From assembly GCA_947589205.1 (NCBI GenBank), contig CANQCJ010000040.1, positions 1 through 13,724 of the forward strand: 13,724 nucleotides of DNA. The letters are read 5' to 3'. The number at the start of each line of letters is the position of its first letter. Positions within the stretch are counted from its first letter, which is position 1. The notes beneath the pieces are model-generated. The model was not told where the DNA came from, did not search any database, and saw only the letters and a list, made by a program, of their open reading frames with translations. This DNA comes from an uncultured Ruminococcus sp. Lineage in GTDB: Bacteria > Bacillota > Clostridia > Oscillospirales > Ruminococcaceae. Shown here piece after piece: positions 5,921-13,615 of this stretch. Made by a program: the position numbers and the translations under genes.

Positions 5921-7504
5921 TTACAGAAGCGGTTCTAAAAGCTTCAAAAGCGCCGAGAGCATTCTCTTTTTGAACGGTCTTGCAAGACAATCGTCCTTAG
6001 TGACCTCCCTGCATTGATTTTCAAACATATTCAGAAAATCCTTCTTTACGTCCGCCACCGCGTTTACGTTATACATAAAGCAGCCGTTCTCAAAGTGCAG
6101 ATATAAGCTTCGGTAGTCGAGGTTTATCGTTCCCACGACCGCCTTTATATCGTCGGAGACGAACATTTTAGCGTGATTGAAGCCGTTATACTCGTATATG
6201 CGGACGTTTGAATCAATGAGCTGTTCAAAATAGCTTATGCCCATTTCCTTTACATACCATTTGTCGGGTATGCCGGGAACGATTATGCGGACGTCGACGC
6301 CTCTTTTCGACGCATAGCAGAGCGCGGTTATCATTTCCTCGCTCAATATAAGGTAGGGCGTCGAGATATAGCAGTAATCGCGCGCGGTGTAGAGAATGTT
6401 CATATATGTTATCTTGCCTACGTCCTCGTCGTCGAGCGGCGAATCGCCGTAGGGCAGAACATAGCCCTCGGAGCTTTGCACAATGCCGGCAGTCGGTCGG
6501 TAAAGCTCGTAATCGGCGATCTTCTGCGTGGGATTTATGACCTCCCACATCTGCAAAAACATCATCGTCAGATTCCACACCGCGTCGCCCTTGAGCATTA
6601 CCGCCGTATCCTTCCAGTAGCCGAAGCGGGTAATGCGGTTGATGTATTCGTCCGCGAAATTGTCCCCGCCGGTAAAGGCGGTATTGCCGTCTATCACGAC
6701 TATTTTCCTATGGTCGCGGTTGTTCTGTATAGACGACAGCATCGGCACGAACGGCTGATATATCGCGGTCTTTATTCCCATTTCCGTCAGCCTTTTATCA
6801 TAGTTGAACGGCAGCAGATGCTGCGAACCCATTCCGTCATAGATAAAACGCACGTCAACGCCGCGGTCAGCCTTTTGCTTTAAAATATCTATCACCTCAT
6901 CGAGCAGCTCTCCCTGGTCGACTATGAACATTTCAATAAAAATAAAGCTTGTCGCTTTCATAAGCTCCTGCTTTAACACTTCAAACTTCTCTTCTCCGCT
7001 GGGAAAATATGTCACCTCGGTGTTGGTATGGATCGGATACCCGCCGTAATTTGCCATATATTCGGCATAGCGGCAGACCTCCTCGTCCTGCTCTCTTAAT
7101 CTTTTAGCGGTCTCCCTGTCCGGCAGCAGATACCTCCGCGTGTCTCCGCACTTTTTGGCGTACATATTTCTTATGACCCTCATAGAAAACTGATTGTTCA
7201 AAAAGAAGTATATCGCCACCGTGAACACCGGAAAGGCTACAAGCGGCACGAGCCAGCCTATTTTAAACTCGCTCTTTGTTTTCTTATTAATAATGTATAC
7301 CGCCGTTATCGCCGCAAGCGCCTGAAAGATTATCTGCATTTTCGCAGAATATCTCTCCAGTCCGAAGAACATAAAGCCTATAAGCGCGATCTGCGCCGCG
7401 AGCAGGAGTATAACTATAGTCCTCTGCGTGCAGATAAACACGAGCGTTTGTTTTATGCGTTTTGATATCTTCGGTCTTTTCTTTCCTTTTTCTTCCTTTT
7501 CCAT
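5921..7504 (-). CDS. cls: Cardiolipin synthase, phospholipase D family
   Basis: A 527-residue membrane enzyme expected to condense two phosphatidylglycerol molecules to cardiolipin and glycerol. The N-terminal part holds hydrophobic segments at about residues 28-47, 56-72 and 83-102. Two catalytic HxKxxxxD motifs follow: HRKIVVID with H265, K267, D272, followed by FTGGDNFADEY, and HAKMFVSD with H444, K446, D451, followed by VVGTINLDYRS. Both halves of the active site are therefore intact and the length suits bacterial Cls. The start has GAGG about 10 nt upstream and follows the zinc-ribbon gene by 29 nt, making it the last gene of the murC operon. Another phospholipase D-type phosphatidyltransferase is possible, but the topology favours Cls. 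Confidence 0.9.
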   Translation of the reverse strand: MEKEEKGKKRPKISKRIKQTLVFICTQRTIVILLLAAQIALIGFMFFGLERYSAKMQIIFQALAAITAVYIINKKTKSEFKIGWLVPLVAFPVFTVAIYFFLNNQFSMRVIRNMYAKKCGDTRRYLLPDRETAKRLREQDEEVCRYAEYMANYGGYPIHTNTEVTYFPSGEEKFEVLKQELMKATSFIFIEMFIVDQGELLDEVIDILKQKADRGVDVRFIYDGMGSQHLLPFNYDKRLTEMGIKTAIYQPFVPMLSSIQNNRDHRKIVVIDGNTAFTGGDNFADEYINRITRFGYWKDTAVMLKGDAVWNLTMMFLQMWEVINPTQKIADYELYRPTAGIVQSSEGYVLPYGDSPLDDEDVGKITYMNILYTARDYCYISTPYLILSEEMITALCYASKRGVDVRIIVPGIPDKWYVKEMGISYFEQLIDSNVRIYEYNGFNHAKMFVSDDIKAVVGTINLDYRSLYLHFENGCFMYNVNAVADVKKDFLNMFENQCREVTKDDCLARPFKKRMLSALLKLLEPLL

Positions 7505-7533
7505 ATATCAATTTACCTCTTGCCGTAAGCGCG

Positions 7534-8094
7534 TCAGATAAACATTGCCATAAGCTTAGTCTCCGTTTTGGAAGCCTTCACCCTTTCGCCGTCTATGATA
7601 ATGCTTTTTACTCTGATATCCGCGCCCGCTGAGAAAGCTATTTCCCACTGTTCGGAACGTTTGGTTTCGCCTTTATATGTACAGCTCATCGTGAACGGAT
7701 CTACCGACCAGCTTCCCGACTCAAAGTAACCGTCTATCGCTTCCCCGAAATTATCATGAGCCATTTTCATCTCGCTTTTAAATTCATAGGAAGCCGTTTT
7801 TACTCTGAACACCTGAACGGTGAATATCACGATATAAGCCGCCGTTATTATGACAGCCGCCGTCAGCAGCTTGTATACTGCCGCCGCCTTTTTTGACAAA
7901 GCGCGCTTCGGCTTTTCCGCTTTTGGTCTGACGGCGTTTGATCTTGTCTGAACGGGTCTTGAAACCGTCTGAGGAGCTTTTTGTACATAACTGCGGCGGG
8001 GCGGATCTTTAGAAACCACCCTGCCGCAGCGCGCGCATAGCTTATCGCCGTCTTTTAACGGTGCGCCGCAGCCTTTACAGCGTTTTTTTGCCAT
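7534..8094 (-). CDS. Membrane-anchored zinc-ribbon protein, function unknown
   Basis: A 186-residue protein I cannot name. Residues 6-23 form a rubredoxin-like zinc ribbon with two CxxC knuckles (C6, C9, C20, C23) in the pattern CKGCGAPLKDGDKLCARCG. A Pro/Arg/Lys-rich linker covers 28-70, one transmembrane helix lies at about 73-94, and an extracytoplasmic domain of about 90 residues follows (FGEAIDGYFESGSWSVD near 116-132, then strand-like repeats ending ADIRVKSIIIDGERVK). By eye this resembles the extracellular domain found behind zinc ribbons in many Clostridia proteins of unknown role. The start is 3 nt after the lexA stop with only a distant AAGG, so translation is probably coupled to lexA. 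Zinc binding in the cytoplasm plus an outer domain suggests a sensor or scaffold, which is inference. Confidence 0.75.
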   Translation of the reverse strand: MAKKRCKGCGAPLKDGDKLCARCGRVVSKDPPRRSYVQKAPQTVSRPVQTRSNAVRPKAEKPKRALSKKAAAVYKLLTAAVIITAAYIVIFTVQVFRVKTASYEFKSEMKMAHDNFGEAIDGYFESGSWSVDPFTMSCTYKGETKRSEQWEIAFSAGADIRVKSIIIDGERVKASKTETKLMAMFI

Positions 8095-8097
8095 AGC

Positions 8098-8688
8098 TTA
8101 AAAATACCTTATGACCGCTACGACTCTGCCGAGTATAGCGGCGTTGTCTGTAATTATCGGATCCATGCTGTCGTTTTCCGGCTGGAGCCGATAATGTCCG
8201 TCCTCCTTATAAAAACGTTTGACCGTCGCGGAATCATCGTCAACGAGCACGACCGCGATCTCGCCGTTTTCGACTACCGGGACCTGCTCCGCCACAACTA
8301 TATCTCCGTCGAGTATAGCCGCGTTTATCATCGACTCTCCGCGCACCTTAAGCGCGAAAAGCTCGTTGGAATAGTTCTTCGGCGGGTTGAAGTCTATATA
8401 TTCGCTTATCTGCTCGATAGCCGTAATGGGAAGTCCCGCCGTGACCGTTCCGACAAGCGGCACTTTTACAGCCGTCTGTCCCGCGAGCCTTATCGCGCGG
8501 TTTAATTTGTCCTGCTTTTCAAGATAACCCTTCTCGGTGAGCAGTCTTATCGCGCGGTGAGCCGTGGAGGTGGATTTGAAGCCGCAGCCCGCGCATATCT
8601 CTCTGACCGAGGGCGCGTACCCCTCTTCAATTCTCTGCTTTATGAATTCGTAAGCCTTTCGTTCGCTTTCGGAAATCCTGTCGTTCAT
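8098..8688 (-). CDS. lexA: LexA, SOS response repressor
   Basis: A 196-residue LexA, the repressor that cleaves itself when RecA filaments form on damaged DNA. The N-terminal winged helix-turn-helix is at about residues 5-65 (YAPSVREICAGCGFKSTST, then AHRAIRLLTEKGYLEK). The Ala-Gly cleavage site is A84-G85 in VPLVGTVTAGLPI. The Ser-Lys dyad is S119 in GESMINAAILDGD and K157 in SATVKRFY, so all self-cleavage elements are present. The start ATG overlaps the murC stop as ATGA (4 nt), so translation is coupled to murC. The usual Firmicutes SOS box GAAC-N4-GTTC was not seen upstream of murC, so ordinary LexA autoregulation is not evident. Confidence 0.95.
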   Translation of the reverse strand: MNDRISESERKAYEFIKQRIEEGYAPSVREICAGCGFKSTSTAHRAIRLLTEKGYLEKQDKLNRAIRLAGQTAVKVPLVGTVTAGLPITAIEQISEYIDFNPPKNYSNELFALKVRGESMINAAILDGDIVVAEQVPVVENGEIAVVLVDDDSATVKRFYKEDGHYRLQPENDSMDPIITDNAAILGRVVAVIRYF

Positions 8689-10103
8689 GAAAATTCATCC
8701 CCTTTCAGCCTTTCAAGCAGCATTTTCGCCGCCTTGTAAACATCGCCGCAGCCCATAGCTATCACCATATCCCCCGGCTGCGCATGGTTAGCTATATATT
8801 CCACACACTGCGAAAAATTGTGCCGCTTCTGTTCGGCAGTCTGCGCGTCGGCTATATCGTGCGGAGTGTCGAACCAGACCGCTCCCGGTATCCTTTGCGC
8901 TAACTGTTCGGCGTACACGCCGTTATCGTTCCTTTCGCGGCTGCCCATGATGTCCGTTATAACGGCGGTGTCCGCTATCGACAGCGCGTCTACAAAATCG
9001 TCCATAAGAAGCTGAGTGCGCGAATAGGTGAACGGCTGGAACAGCGCCCATATCCTTTTAAAATCAAGCGTTTTTGCGGCGTTTAGCGCGGAAGCTATCT
9101 CCGCAGGGTGGTGAGCGTAATCGTCCACGACGGTTATGCCGCGTTCCTCGCCCAATTTTTCAAACCGCCTTGCCGCTCCTCTGAACACCTGAAGTCCCAT
9201 TTCTATGCCGTCGTAGGAGACCCCCGCGCTCCTTGCCGCAGCAGCAGCCGCAAGCGCGTTGAGCACGTTATGCTTTCCGGGAACGAATATCGCAAGCTCT
9301 CTTACAAGCTCTCCCTTTTCATACAGCTCAAAGCAGGTGGTCATACCCTTTACGCTCGTTATTTTTGCCGAATAATCGTTATCCTCGTTAAATCCGAAGG
9401 TAATATATTCCATTCCCTCAAGCGCGTCACGGGTATTCCTGTCGTCGCCGTTGGCTATCACGACCCTTGCCTTTTGCGCAAACTCTCTGAACGAAGCCTT
9501 TATATTATCGAGCGAGCCGAAATAATCGAGGTGATCCGCGTCGATGTTGAGTATCACGGCGGTGTCCCTTTTAAATTTAAGAAAATGATCTTTAAATTCG
9601 CACGCCTCGCATACCATTATATCGCTTTTTCCGACTCTGCCCGAGCCGCCTATGCTTTTGAGCTTTCCGCCGATAACGCAGGAAATATCAACGCCCTCTT
9701 CAAGAAATATCTGCGTCAGCATGGACGTTGCGGTAGTTTTTCCGTGCGTTCCCGAAACGCCTATCGAATTTTTATAAAGCGAGGTGAGCAGACCGAGTAT
9801 CTCGCTGCGTTCGGCTACATATGCGCCGCTGCTCCTCGCCGCCATAAGCTCGGGATTATCGTCGAGCACTGCGGCGGTATATATCACAAGATCCGCGTCC
9901 CCGATGTTTTCCGCCCTCTGCCCGAGAGTTACCTCTATACCCATATCCCTCACGGCGCGCAGCGTTTCCGTTTCGTTGTTGTCCGAACCGGTGATATAGT
10001 ATCCCTTTGCGTGAAGTATCTGAGCTATGGGGTACATTCCCGAGCCTCCGATGCCGATAAAATGCAGATGCTTTTTGTTTTTGAGCTGTTGAATATCGAG
10101 CAT
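8685..10103 (-). CDS. murC: UDP-N-acetylmuramate--L-alanine ligase
   Basis: A 472-residue MurC, the cytoplasmic ATP-dependent ligase that adds L-alanine to UDP-MurNAc, the first amino acid step in peptidoglycan precursor synthesis. The N-terminal UDP-binding domain has HFIGIGGSGMYPIAQIL at about residues 14-30. The central ATPase domain has the P-loop GTHGKTT at 118-124 and NIDADHLDYFGS at 186-197. The C-terminal domain has the MurC motif DDYAHHPAEI at 327-336 and GCGDVYKAA at 451-459. Length is typical. The ATG has GGAGG about 11 nt upstream, behind an AT-rich promoter region shared with divergent spoVG. It is the first gene of the operon murC-lexA-zinc ribbon-cls. Confidence 0.96.
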   Translation of the reverse strand: MLDIQQLKNKKHLHFIGIGGSGMYPIAQILHAKGYYITGSDNNETETLRAVRDMGIEVTLGQRAENIGDADLVIYTAAVLDDNPELMAARSSGAYVAERSEILGLLTSLYKNSIGVSGTHGKTTATSMLTQIFLEEGVDISCVIGGKLKSIGGSGRVGKSDIMVCEACEFKDHFLKFKRDTAVILNIDADHLDYFGSLDNIKASFREFAQKARVVIANGDDRNTRDALEGMEYITFGFNEDNDYSAKITSVKGMTTCFELYEKGELVRELAIFVPGKHNVLNALAAAAAARSAGVSYDGIEMGLQVFRGAARRFEKLGEERGITVVDDYAHHPAEIASALNAAKTLDFKRIWALFQPFTYSRTQLLMDDFVDALSIADTAVITDIMGSRERNDNGVYAEQLAQRIPGAVWFDTPHDIADAQTAEQKRHNFSQCVEYIANHAQPGDMVIAMGCGDVYKAAKMLLERLKGDEFS

Positions 10104-10248
10104 AGCTATCTAAGCCTCCGTTTAATATATTCTATTTATATTATAATACATATTTTCAAAAAAATAAAGTATTTTTTGAATATTTTTTCACTTACCGCGC
10201 AAAACTTTTTACATAGACCTAATTTTGCTGAAAGGACGTGCATTTTTT
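10104..10248. promoter_or_regulatory. murC-spoVG divergent promoter region
   Basis: A very AT-rich 145-bp region between divergent genes. For murC (minus) a TATAAT lies at 10145-10140 with a weak -35 TTTATT at 17-bp spacing; an alternative pair is TTGAAA (10159-10154) with TAGAAT at 19 bp. For spoVG (plus) no convincing sigma-A hexamer pair was found, and I cannot make out a clear sigma-H site, the type that drives spoVG in Bacillus. An imperfect inverted repeat of A and T tracts occupies about 10149-10186. The spoVG ribosome binding site AAAGGA is at 10231-10236. No SOS box was seen. Confidence 0.4.
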
Positions 10249-10530
10249 ATGAACATTTCCGAAATAAAGGTACGCAGGATCATTCCTTCGGGAAAGCTGC
10301 GCGGCATTGTGAGCATTACCATCGACGATGTTCTCGCCATTCACGATATCAAAATAGTTCAGGGCGAGGAACGGCTTTTTGTCGCCATGCCGAGCCGCCG
10401 CGATGAGAGCGGACTTTTCAGGGATATAGTTCACCCGATAAATTCCTCCACACGGCGCGAGGTAGAAGAAGAGATCCTCGCCGCCTATCAGATGGAGCTT
10501 GACAGGCAAACGGCGGAGGATGAAGCGTAG
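10249..10530 (+). CDS. spoVG: SpoVG, small RNA/DNA-binding regulator
   Basis: A 93-residue SpoVG-family protein. SpoVG proteins bind nucleic acid and, in different Firmicutes, influence sporulation septation, capsule and virulence genes. The family signature is clear: ISEIKVRRI at the N-terminus, LRGIVSITIDDVLAIHDIKI in the middle, LFVAMPSRRDESGLFRDIVH and HPINSSTRREVEEEILAAY toward the end. I chose the ATG at 10249 rather than the upstream in-frame TTG at 10225 because it gives the normal N-terminus and has AAAGGA 12 nt upstream. It is a single-gene unit, divergent from murC and ending in a bidirectional terminator. Its presence does not prove that the organism sporulates. Confidence 0.94.
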   Translation: MNISEIKVRRIIPSGKLRGIVSITIDDVLAIHDIKIVQGEERLFVAMPSRRDESGLFRDIVHPINSSTRREVEEEILAAYQMELDRQTAEDEA

Positions 10531-10535
10531 ATCCG

Positions 10536-10576
10536 AAAAAAGGGGAGCTGCCGAGCGCAGATCCCCCTTTGTTTTT
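10536..10576. terminator. Bidirectional terminator between spoVG and pilT
   Basis: AAAGGGGA pairs with TCCCCCTTT (one bulged C), extended after one mismatch by CTGC/GCAG around a five-base loop. On the plus strand the stem runs into TTTGTTTTT, ending spoVG transcripts; read on the minus strand the stem is followed by TTTTTT, ending pilB-pilT transcripts. Its place between two convergent stop codons (10530 and 10589) fits a shared terminator. Confidence 0.85.
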
Positions 10577-10588
10577 ATCGGCGCGTTA

Positions 10589-11662
10589 TCAAGCCTTGCC
10601 CGCAGCGATGAACCTCTTGAGGTCGTTTGCGTTAAGGCATTTTTCAAGAGCGACCTCCATAGTTATCATTCTGTCGTTTACGAGCTTGGCAAGCTCCTGG
10701 TCGAGCGTCTGCATTCCGTACTGTTTACCTGTCTGCATCGCCGAACCGATAAGGTGTACCTTGTCGTCACGGATCATAGCCTTTATGGAGTCGGTAGCGG
10801 CAAGTATCTCGCAGCAGGCGACACGGCTCGTTCCGTCAAGCGTGCGGCAGAGCGTCTGCGTGCATATTCCTACAAGAACGGAAGCAAGCTGAGTTCTTAT
10901 CTGGTGCTGCTGGTGAGCAGGGAAAACGTCTATGATACGGTCGATGGTGGACGCCGCGTCTGTCGTATGGAGCGTGCTCATTACAAGGTGTCCCGTTTCA
11001 GCGGCGGTAACGGCGGCTTCGATAGTCTCGAAGTCACGCATTTCTCCGACGAGTATGATGTCCGGGTCCTCACGGAGGGCGGCGCGGAGAGCCATCGAGA
11101 AGCTCGGTACGTCTCCGCCGATCTCACGCTGGTTTACCATACATCTCTTATGCGCGTGCATATATTCGATAGGGTCCTCAACGGTGATTATGTGAGCCGA
11201 TTTGTGCAGGTTTACATGGTCTATCATAGCCGCAAGCGTTGTTGATTTACCCGAACCGGTAGGACCGGTAACGAGAACAAGTCCACGGGGACGCATAGCA
11301 AATTCCGCAAGAACGGGCGGCAGGTCGAGGTCGGTAAGCGTCGGGATATCGTTTCTTAAAAGACGTATCGCTATCGCGGTGTTTCCCCTCTGACGGTAAA
11401 CGTTGACACGGTGACGGAAGCCGCGGATAGAAACATATGTAAAGTCGGTGTCTATATGGTCTCTGATAGACTGCATCTGCTTTTCGTTCGTCATGCTGCG
11501 GCAGATGCCCTGAATATCTATCTCGGTCATGTCCGGATAGGAGGAAAGCTTTCTCAGATTACCGCCCTGACGTACTATAGGGGGGATACCTACCGTGAAG
11601 TGAAGGTCGGAGCATCCGAGCGCTCTCGATTCGTCAAGAATTTTGTTGATGTCTAAAGCCAT
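10589..11662 (-). CDS. pilT: Type IV pilus retraction ATPase PilT
   Basis: A 357-residue hexameric secretion ATPase of the PilT type, which drives pilus retraction and twitching. The N-terminal PAS-like domain starts with the PilT-style SDLHFTVGIPPIVRQGG at about residues 18-34. The core has Walker A GPTGSGKST at 133-141, the Asp box ITVEDPIEY at 159-167, Walker B DPDIILVGEMRD at 199-210 and the His box TGHLVMSTLHTTDAAST at 223-239. The C-terminal stretch SIKAMIRD (292-299) followed by GSAMQTGKQYGMQTLDQEL corresponds to the PilT AIRNLIRE region and is what separates it from PilB. No zinc tetracysteine is present, as expected. The start has GGAGG about 8 nt upstream. It follows pilB by 78 nt. 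Confidence 0.93.
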   Translation of the reverse strand: MALDINKILDESRALGCSDLHFTVGIPPIVRQGGNLRKLSSYPDMTEIDIQGICRSMTNEKQMQSIRDHIDTDFTYVSIRGFRHRVNVYRQRGNTAIAIRLLRNDIPTLTDLDLPPVLAEFAMRPRGLVLVTGPTGSGKSTTLAAMIDHVNLHKSAHIITVEDPIEYMHAHKRCMVNQREIGGDVPSFSMALRAALREDPDIILVGEMRDFETIEAAVTAAETGHLVMSTLHTTDAASTIDRIIDVFPAHQQHQIRTQLASVLVGICTQTLCRTLDGTSRVACCEILAATDSIKAMIRDDKVHLIGSAMQTGKQYGMQTLDQELAKLVNDRMITMEVALEKCLNANDLKRFIAAGKA

Positions 11663-11740
11663 GTTATTTACCTCCGTAAATGTATTTTTTTAACGCTGTA
11701 CGGCACGATACATACCATACGCAAAAATTGTACCGTTCTG

Positions 11741-13426
11741 TTAAACTGCATATGTAACGCGGACAAGCTCTTCGATAGAGGTCTTGCCCTCCTGAACGAG
11801 CTGAGAAACGTTGTCGCGCAGCAGCTTGCAGCCTTCTTGGCTGGCGAGCTCCTGTATCTCGTCCGCTTTAGCTCCTCTTGTGATAAGCGCAGCCATAGCG
11901 GGTGTGGAAAGAAGTATCTCGTGGATAGCTGTTCTTCCCTTATAGCCGGTATTATGGCAGGCAGGACAGCCGCCCGCGTCGTATACCTGTACCGAATGAT
12001 CTATTCCCATAAGGTCGTTTTCCTCCGGCGTGGACATTCTCGGCTTTTTGCAGTCGGGGCAGAGTACCTTTGTAAGTCTCTGCGCTACTATTCCGATAAG
12101 CGAGGTCGCTACCATGTAAGCTTCAACGCCCATATCGACAAGACGGGTCACGGTTGAAGCCGCATCGTTGGTATGCAGTGTGGAAAGCACAAGGTGTCCC
12201 GTTATCGCGGCTCTTATCGCAATAGAGGCGGTCTCGGCGTCACGCATTTCTCCGACCATTATGATATCCGGGTCCTGACGGAGGATAGAACGAAGCGCGG
12301 CATCGAAGGTCATTCCGGCTTTATCATTTATCTGGCACTGGTTTATGCCCTCAACACGTTTTTCAACAGGGTCCTCGACCGTTATAACGTTGAGATTAGG
12401 CTTGGCTATCTCGCCGAGGGCGGCGTAAAGAGTCGTAGATTTACCGGAACCTGTAGGACCGGTAACGAGAACAACGCCCTGCGGTACTTTAAGGCAGGAA
12501 GCAAAACGCTGATAGTTGTAATCGGTCATGCCGAGGTCGGTTATTTTTCTCAATGACATATCGCCGGTGGCAAGTATACGTATAACGATCTTTTCGCCGT
12601 ATACCATAGGAAGATTAGATACACGAAGGTCGAGTACCGTTCCGTCGACGACCTGAGACATACGTCCGTCCTGAGGTATTCTCTTTTCTGCGATGTTCAT
12701 TCCGCTTAATATTTTAAAACGCGTTACAAGCGAAACGTGGAGCGCGGAGGAGATCGTCATAAGCTCTATAAGGTCGCCGTTTACTCTTATTCTTATCTTT
12801 GTGAATTTCTTGAACGGCTCGATGTGGATATCCGTGCAGTCCTTGCGGTAGGATTCTTCGATAATAGCCGACGCAAGCTTAACGATAGGCGCGTTGTCGA
12901 TACGGTCGTTTGACGCTTCGTTTACGAGATCGTCAAGGCTTGCCTGCTCCTCCTTTTCCTTTGTCGCTTCTTCAACGATAGACGTGGTCTGACCGACGGA
13001 ATACATTCTTCCTATCGCTCTGTTTACCGCGCCCTTTGTCGCCATTGCAACGGAAATGCTCAGACCCGTCGCGGCTCTCAGGTCCTCCATCATGTAGAAG
13101 TTTGAAGGCTCGCTGGTAGCGACTGTAAGACGCTTGCCCATTTTGCTTACGGCTATAGCCGTATACTTTCTTGCCATCTCCTCCGGGATAAGCTTTACGA
13201 GGTCGGGGGCAAGCTCCGCCTTGTCAAGGTCTATAAAAGAGATATTAAGACGTTCCGCAAGTACTTCTGAAAACTGGTTCTCGGTGACAAGCTTCATTTG
13301 TATAAGCGCATCTCCGAACATTAGTCTTTCCTTGCTCTCCTTTTGCTTGGCAAGTACCTGTTTTAGCTGTTCCTCCGTGATAAGTCCTTTTTGGATCAAG
13401 TGTTCACCGATAGGTATGTTTTTCAT
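11741..13426 (-). CDS. pilB: Type IV pilus assembly / type II secretion ATPase PilB (GspE family)
   Basis: A 561-residue cytoplasmic hexameric ATPase that powers pilin polymerisation. The N-terminal MshEN/GspE-N region (about residues 1-145, IGEHLIQKGLITEEQLKQVL onward) can bind cyclic di-GMP in some relatives. A charged linker follows, then TDIHIEPF at 198-205, Walker A GPTGSGKST at 323-331, Asp box VITVEDPVEKRVEGI at 347-361, Walker B DPDIIMVGEMRD at 385-396, His box TGHLVLSTLHTNDAAST at 409-425 and the PilB-specific zinc tetracysteine CPDC (456-459) and CPAC (487-490). All catalytic elements are intact. The start has GGAG about 10 nt upstream. It is divergent from pilD, with pilT next in the same direction; platform protein PilC and pilins are not in the window. 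Confidence 0.93.
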   Translation of the reverse strand: MKNIPIGEHLIQKGLITEEQLKQVLAKQKESKERLMFGDALIQMKLVTENQFSEVLAERLNISFIDLDKAELAPDLVKLIPEEMARKYTAIAVSKMGKRLTVATSEPSNFYMMEDLRAATGLSISVAMATKGAVNRAIGRMYSVGQTTSIVEEATKEKEEQASLDDLVNEASNDRIDNAPIVKLASAIIEESYRKDCTDIHIEPFKKFTKIRIRVNGDLIELMTISSALHVSLVTRFKILSGMNIAEKRIPQDGRMSQVVDGTVLDLRVSNLPMVYGEKIVIRILATGDMSLRKITDLGMTDYNYQRFASCLKVPQGVVLVTGPTGSGKSTTLYAALGEIAKPNLNVITVEDPVEKRVEGINQCQINDKAGMTFDAALRSILRQDPDIIMVGEMRDAETASIAIRAAITGHLVLSTLHTNDAASTVTRLVDMGVEAYMVATSLIGIVAQRLTKVLCPDCKKPRMSTPEENDLMGIDHSVQVYDAGGCPACHNTGYKGRTAIHEILLSTPAMAALITRGAKADEIQELASQEGCKLLRDNVSQLVQEGKTSIEELVRVTYAV

Positions 13427-13553
13427 AACTTCATAACTCCTTTTCCTGCGGCGGTATACGCTTTTTTAAGATGTCCCCACACCTTCCGCTGCAGCTCTGC
13501 CTGCCGCTTGGCAAAACGCACGGTTTCTATAAATTAATATTTTTTGATAGCTC
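13427..13553 (-). promoter_or_regulatory. pilB 5' region with a stem-loop
   Basis: Upstream of pilB the transcript could form a 7-bp hairpin (13485-13468, AAGGTGT/ACATCTT around GGGG, one G-U pair) followed by six A residues, plus short GC stems near 13490-13512. No convincing sigma-A promoter pair for pilB was found, and the conserved sequences of the cyclic di-GMP-I and -II riboswitches that precede some Clostridia pilus genes were not recognised. The role is open. Confidence 0.3.
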
Positions 13554-13582
13554 TTGAAATTGTATGCAAAGTGTGATAAAAT
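13554..13582 (+). promoter_or_regulatory. Extended -10 sigma-A promoter of pilD
   Basis: -35 TTGAAA (13554-13559), 17-bp spacer, -10 TAAAAT (13577-13582) with an upstream TG giving the extended -10 TGATAAAAT. Predicted start near 13589, leaving a 5' untranslated region of about 27 nt before the ATG at 13616. A strong vegetative promoter by inspection. Confidence 0.75.
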
Positions 13583-13615
13583 ATAATTGAAATGATTTTA
13601 AAGGGGGGATAAAAA

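Noticed and set aside
10104..10248. LexA/SOS box ahead of murC-lexA
   Set aside because: No GAAC-N4-GTTC or close variant is visible; the inverted repeat there is only A and T tracts.
10225..10248. Upstream TTG start for spoVG
   Set aside because: It would add eight residues not found in the family and would lie upstream of the AAAGGA ribosome binding site.
9108..10406. A 432-codon open frame on the plus strand opposite murC and running into spoVG
   Set aside because: It is antisense to a clear MurC for most of its length, crosses the murC-spoVG promoter region and the out-of-frame start of spoVG, has no recognisable domain and its composition looks like a frame shadow.
13427..13560. Possible cyclic di-GMP riboswitch ahead of pilB
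   Set aside because: The sequence GCGTTTTGCCAAGCGGC first looked suggestive, but the conserved GEMM-I core and GEMM-II elements could not be found by eye.
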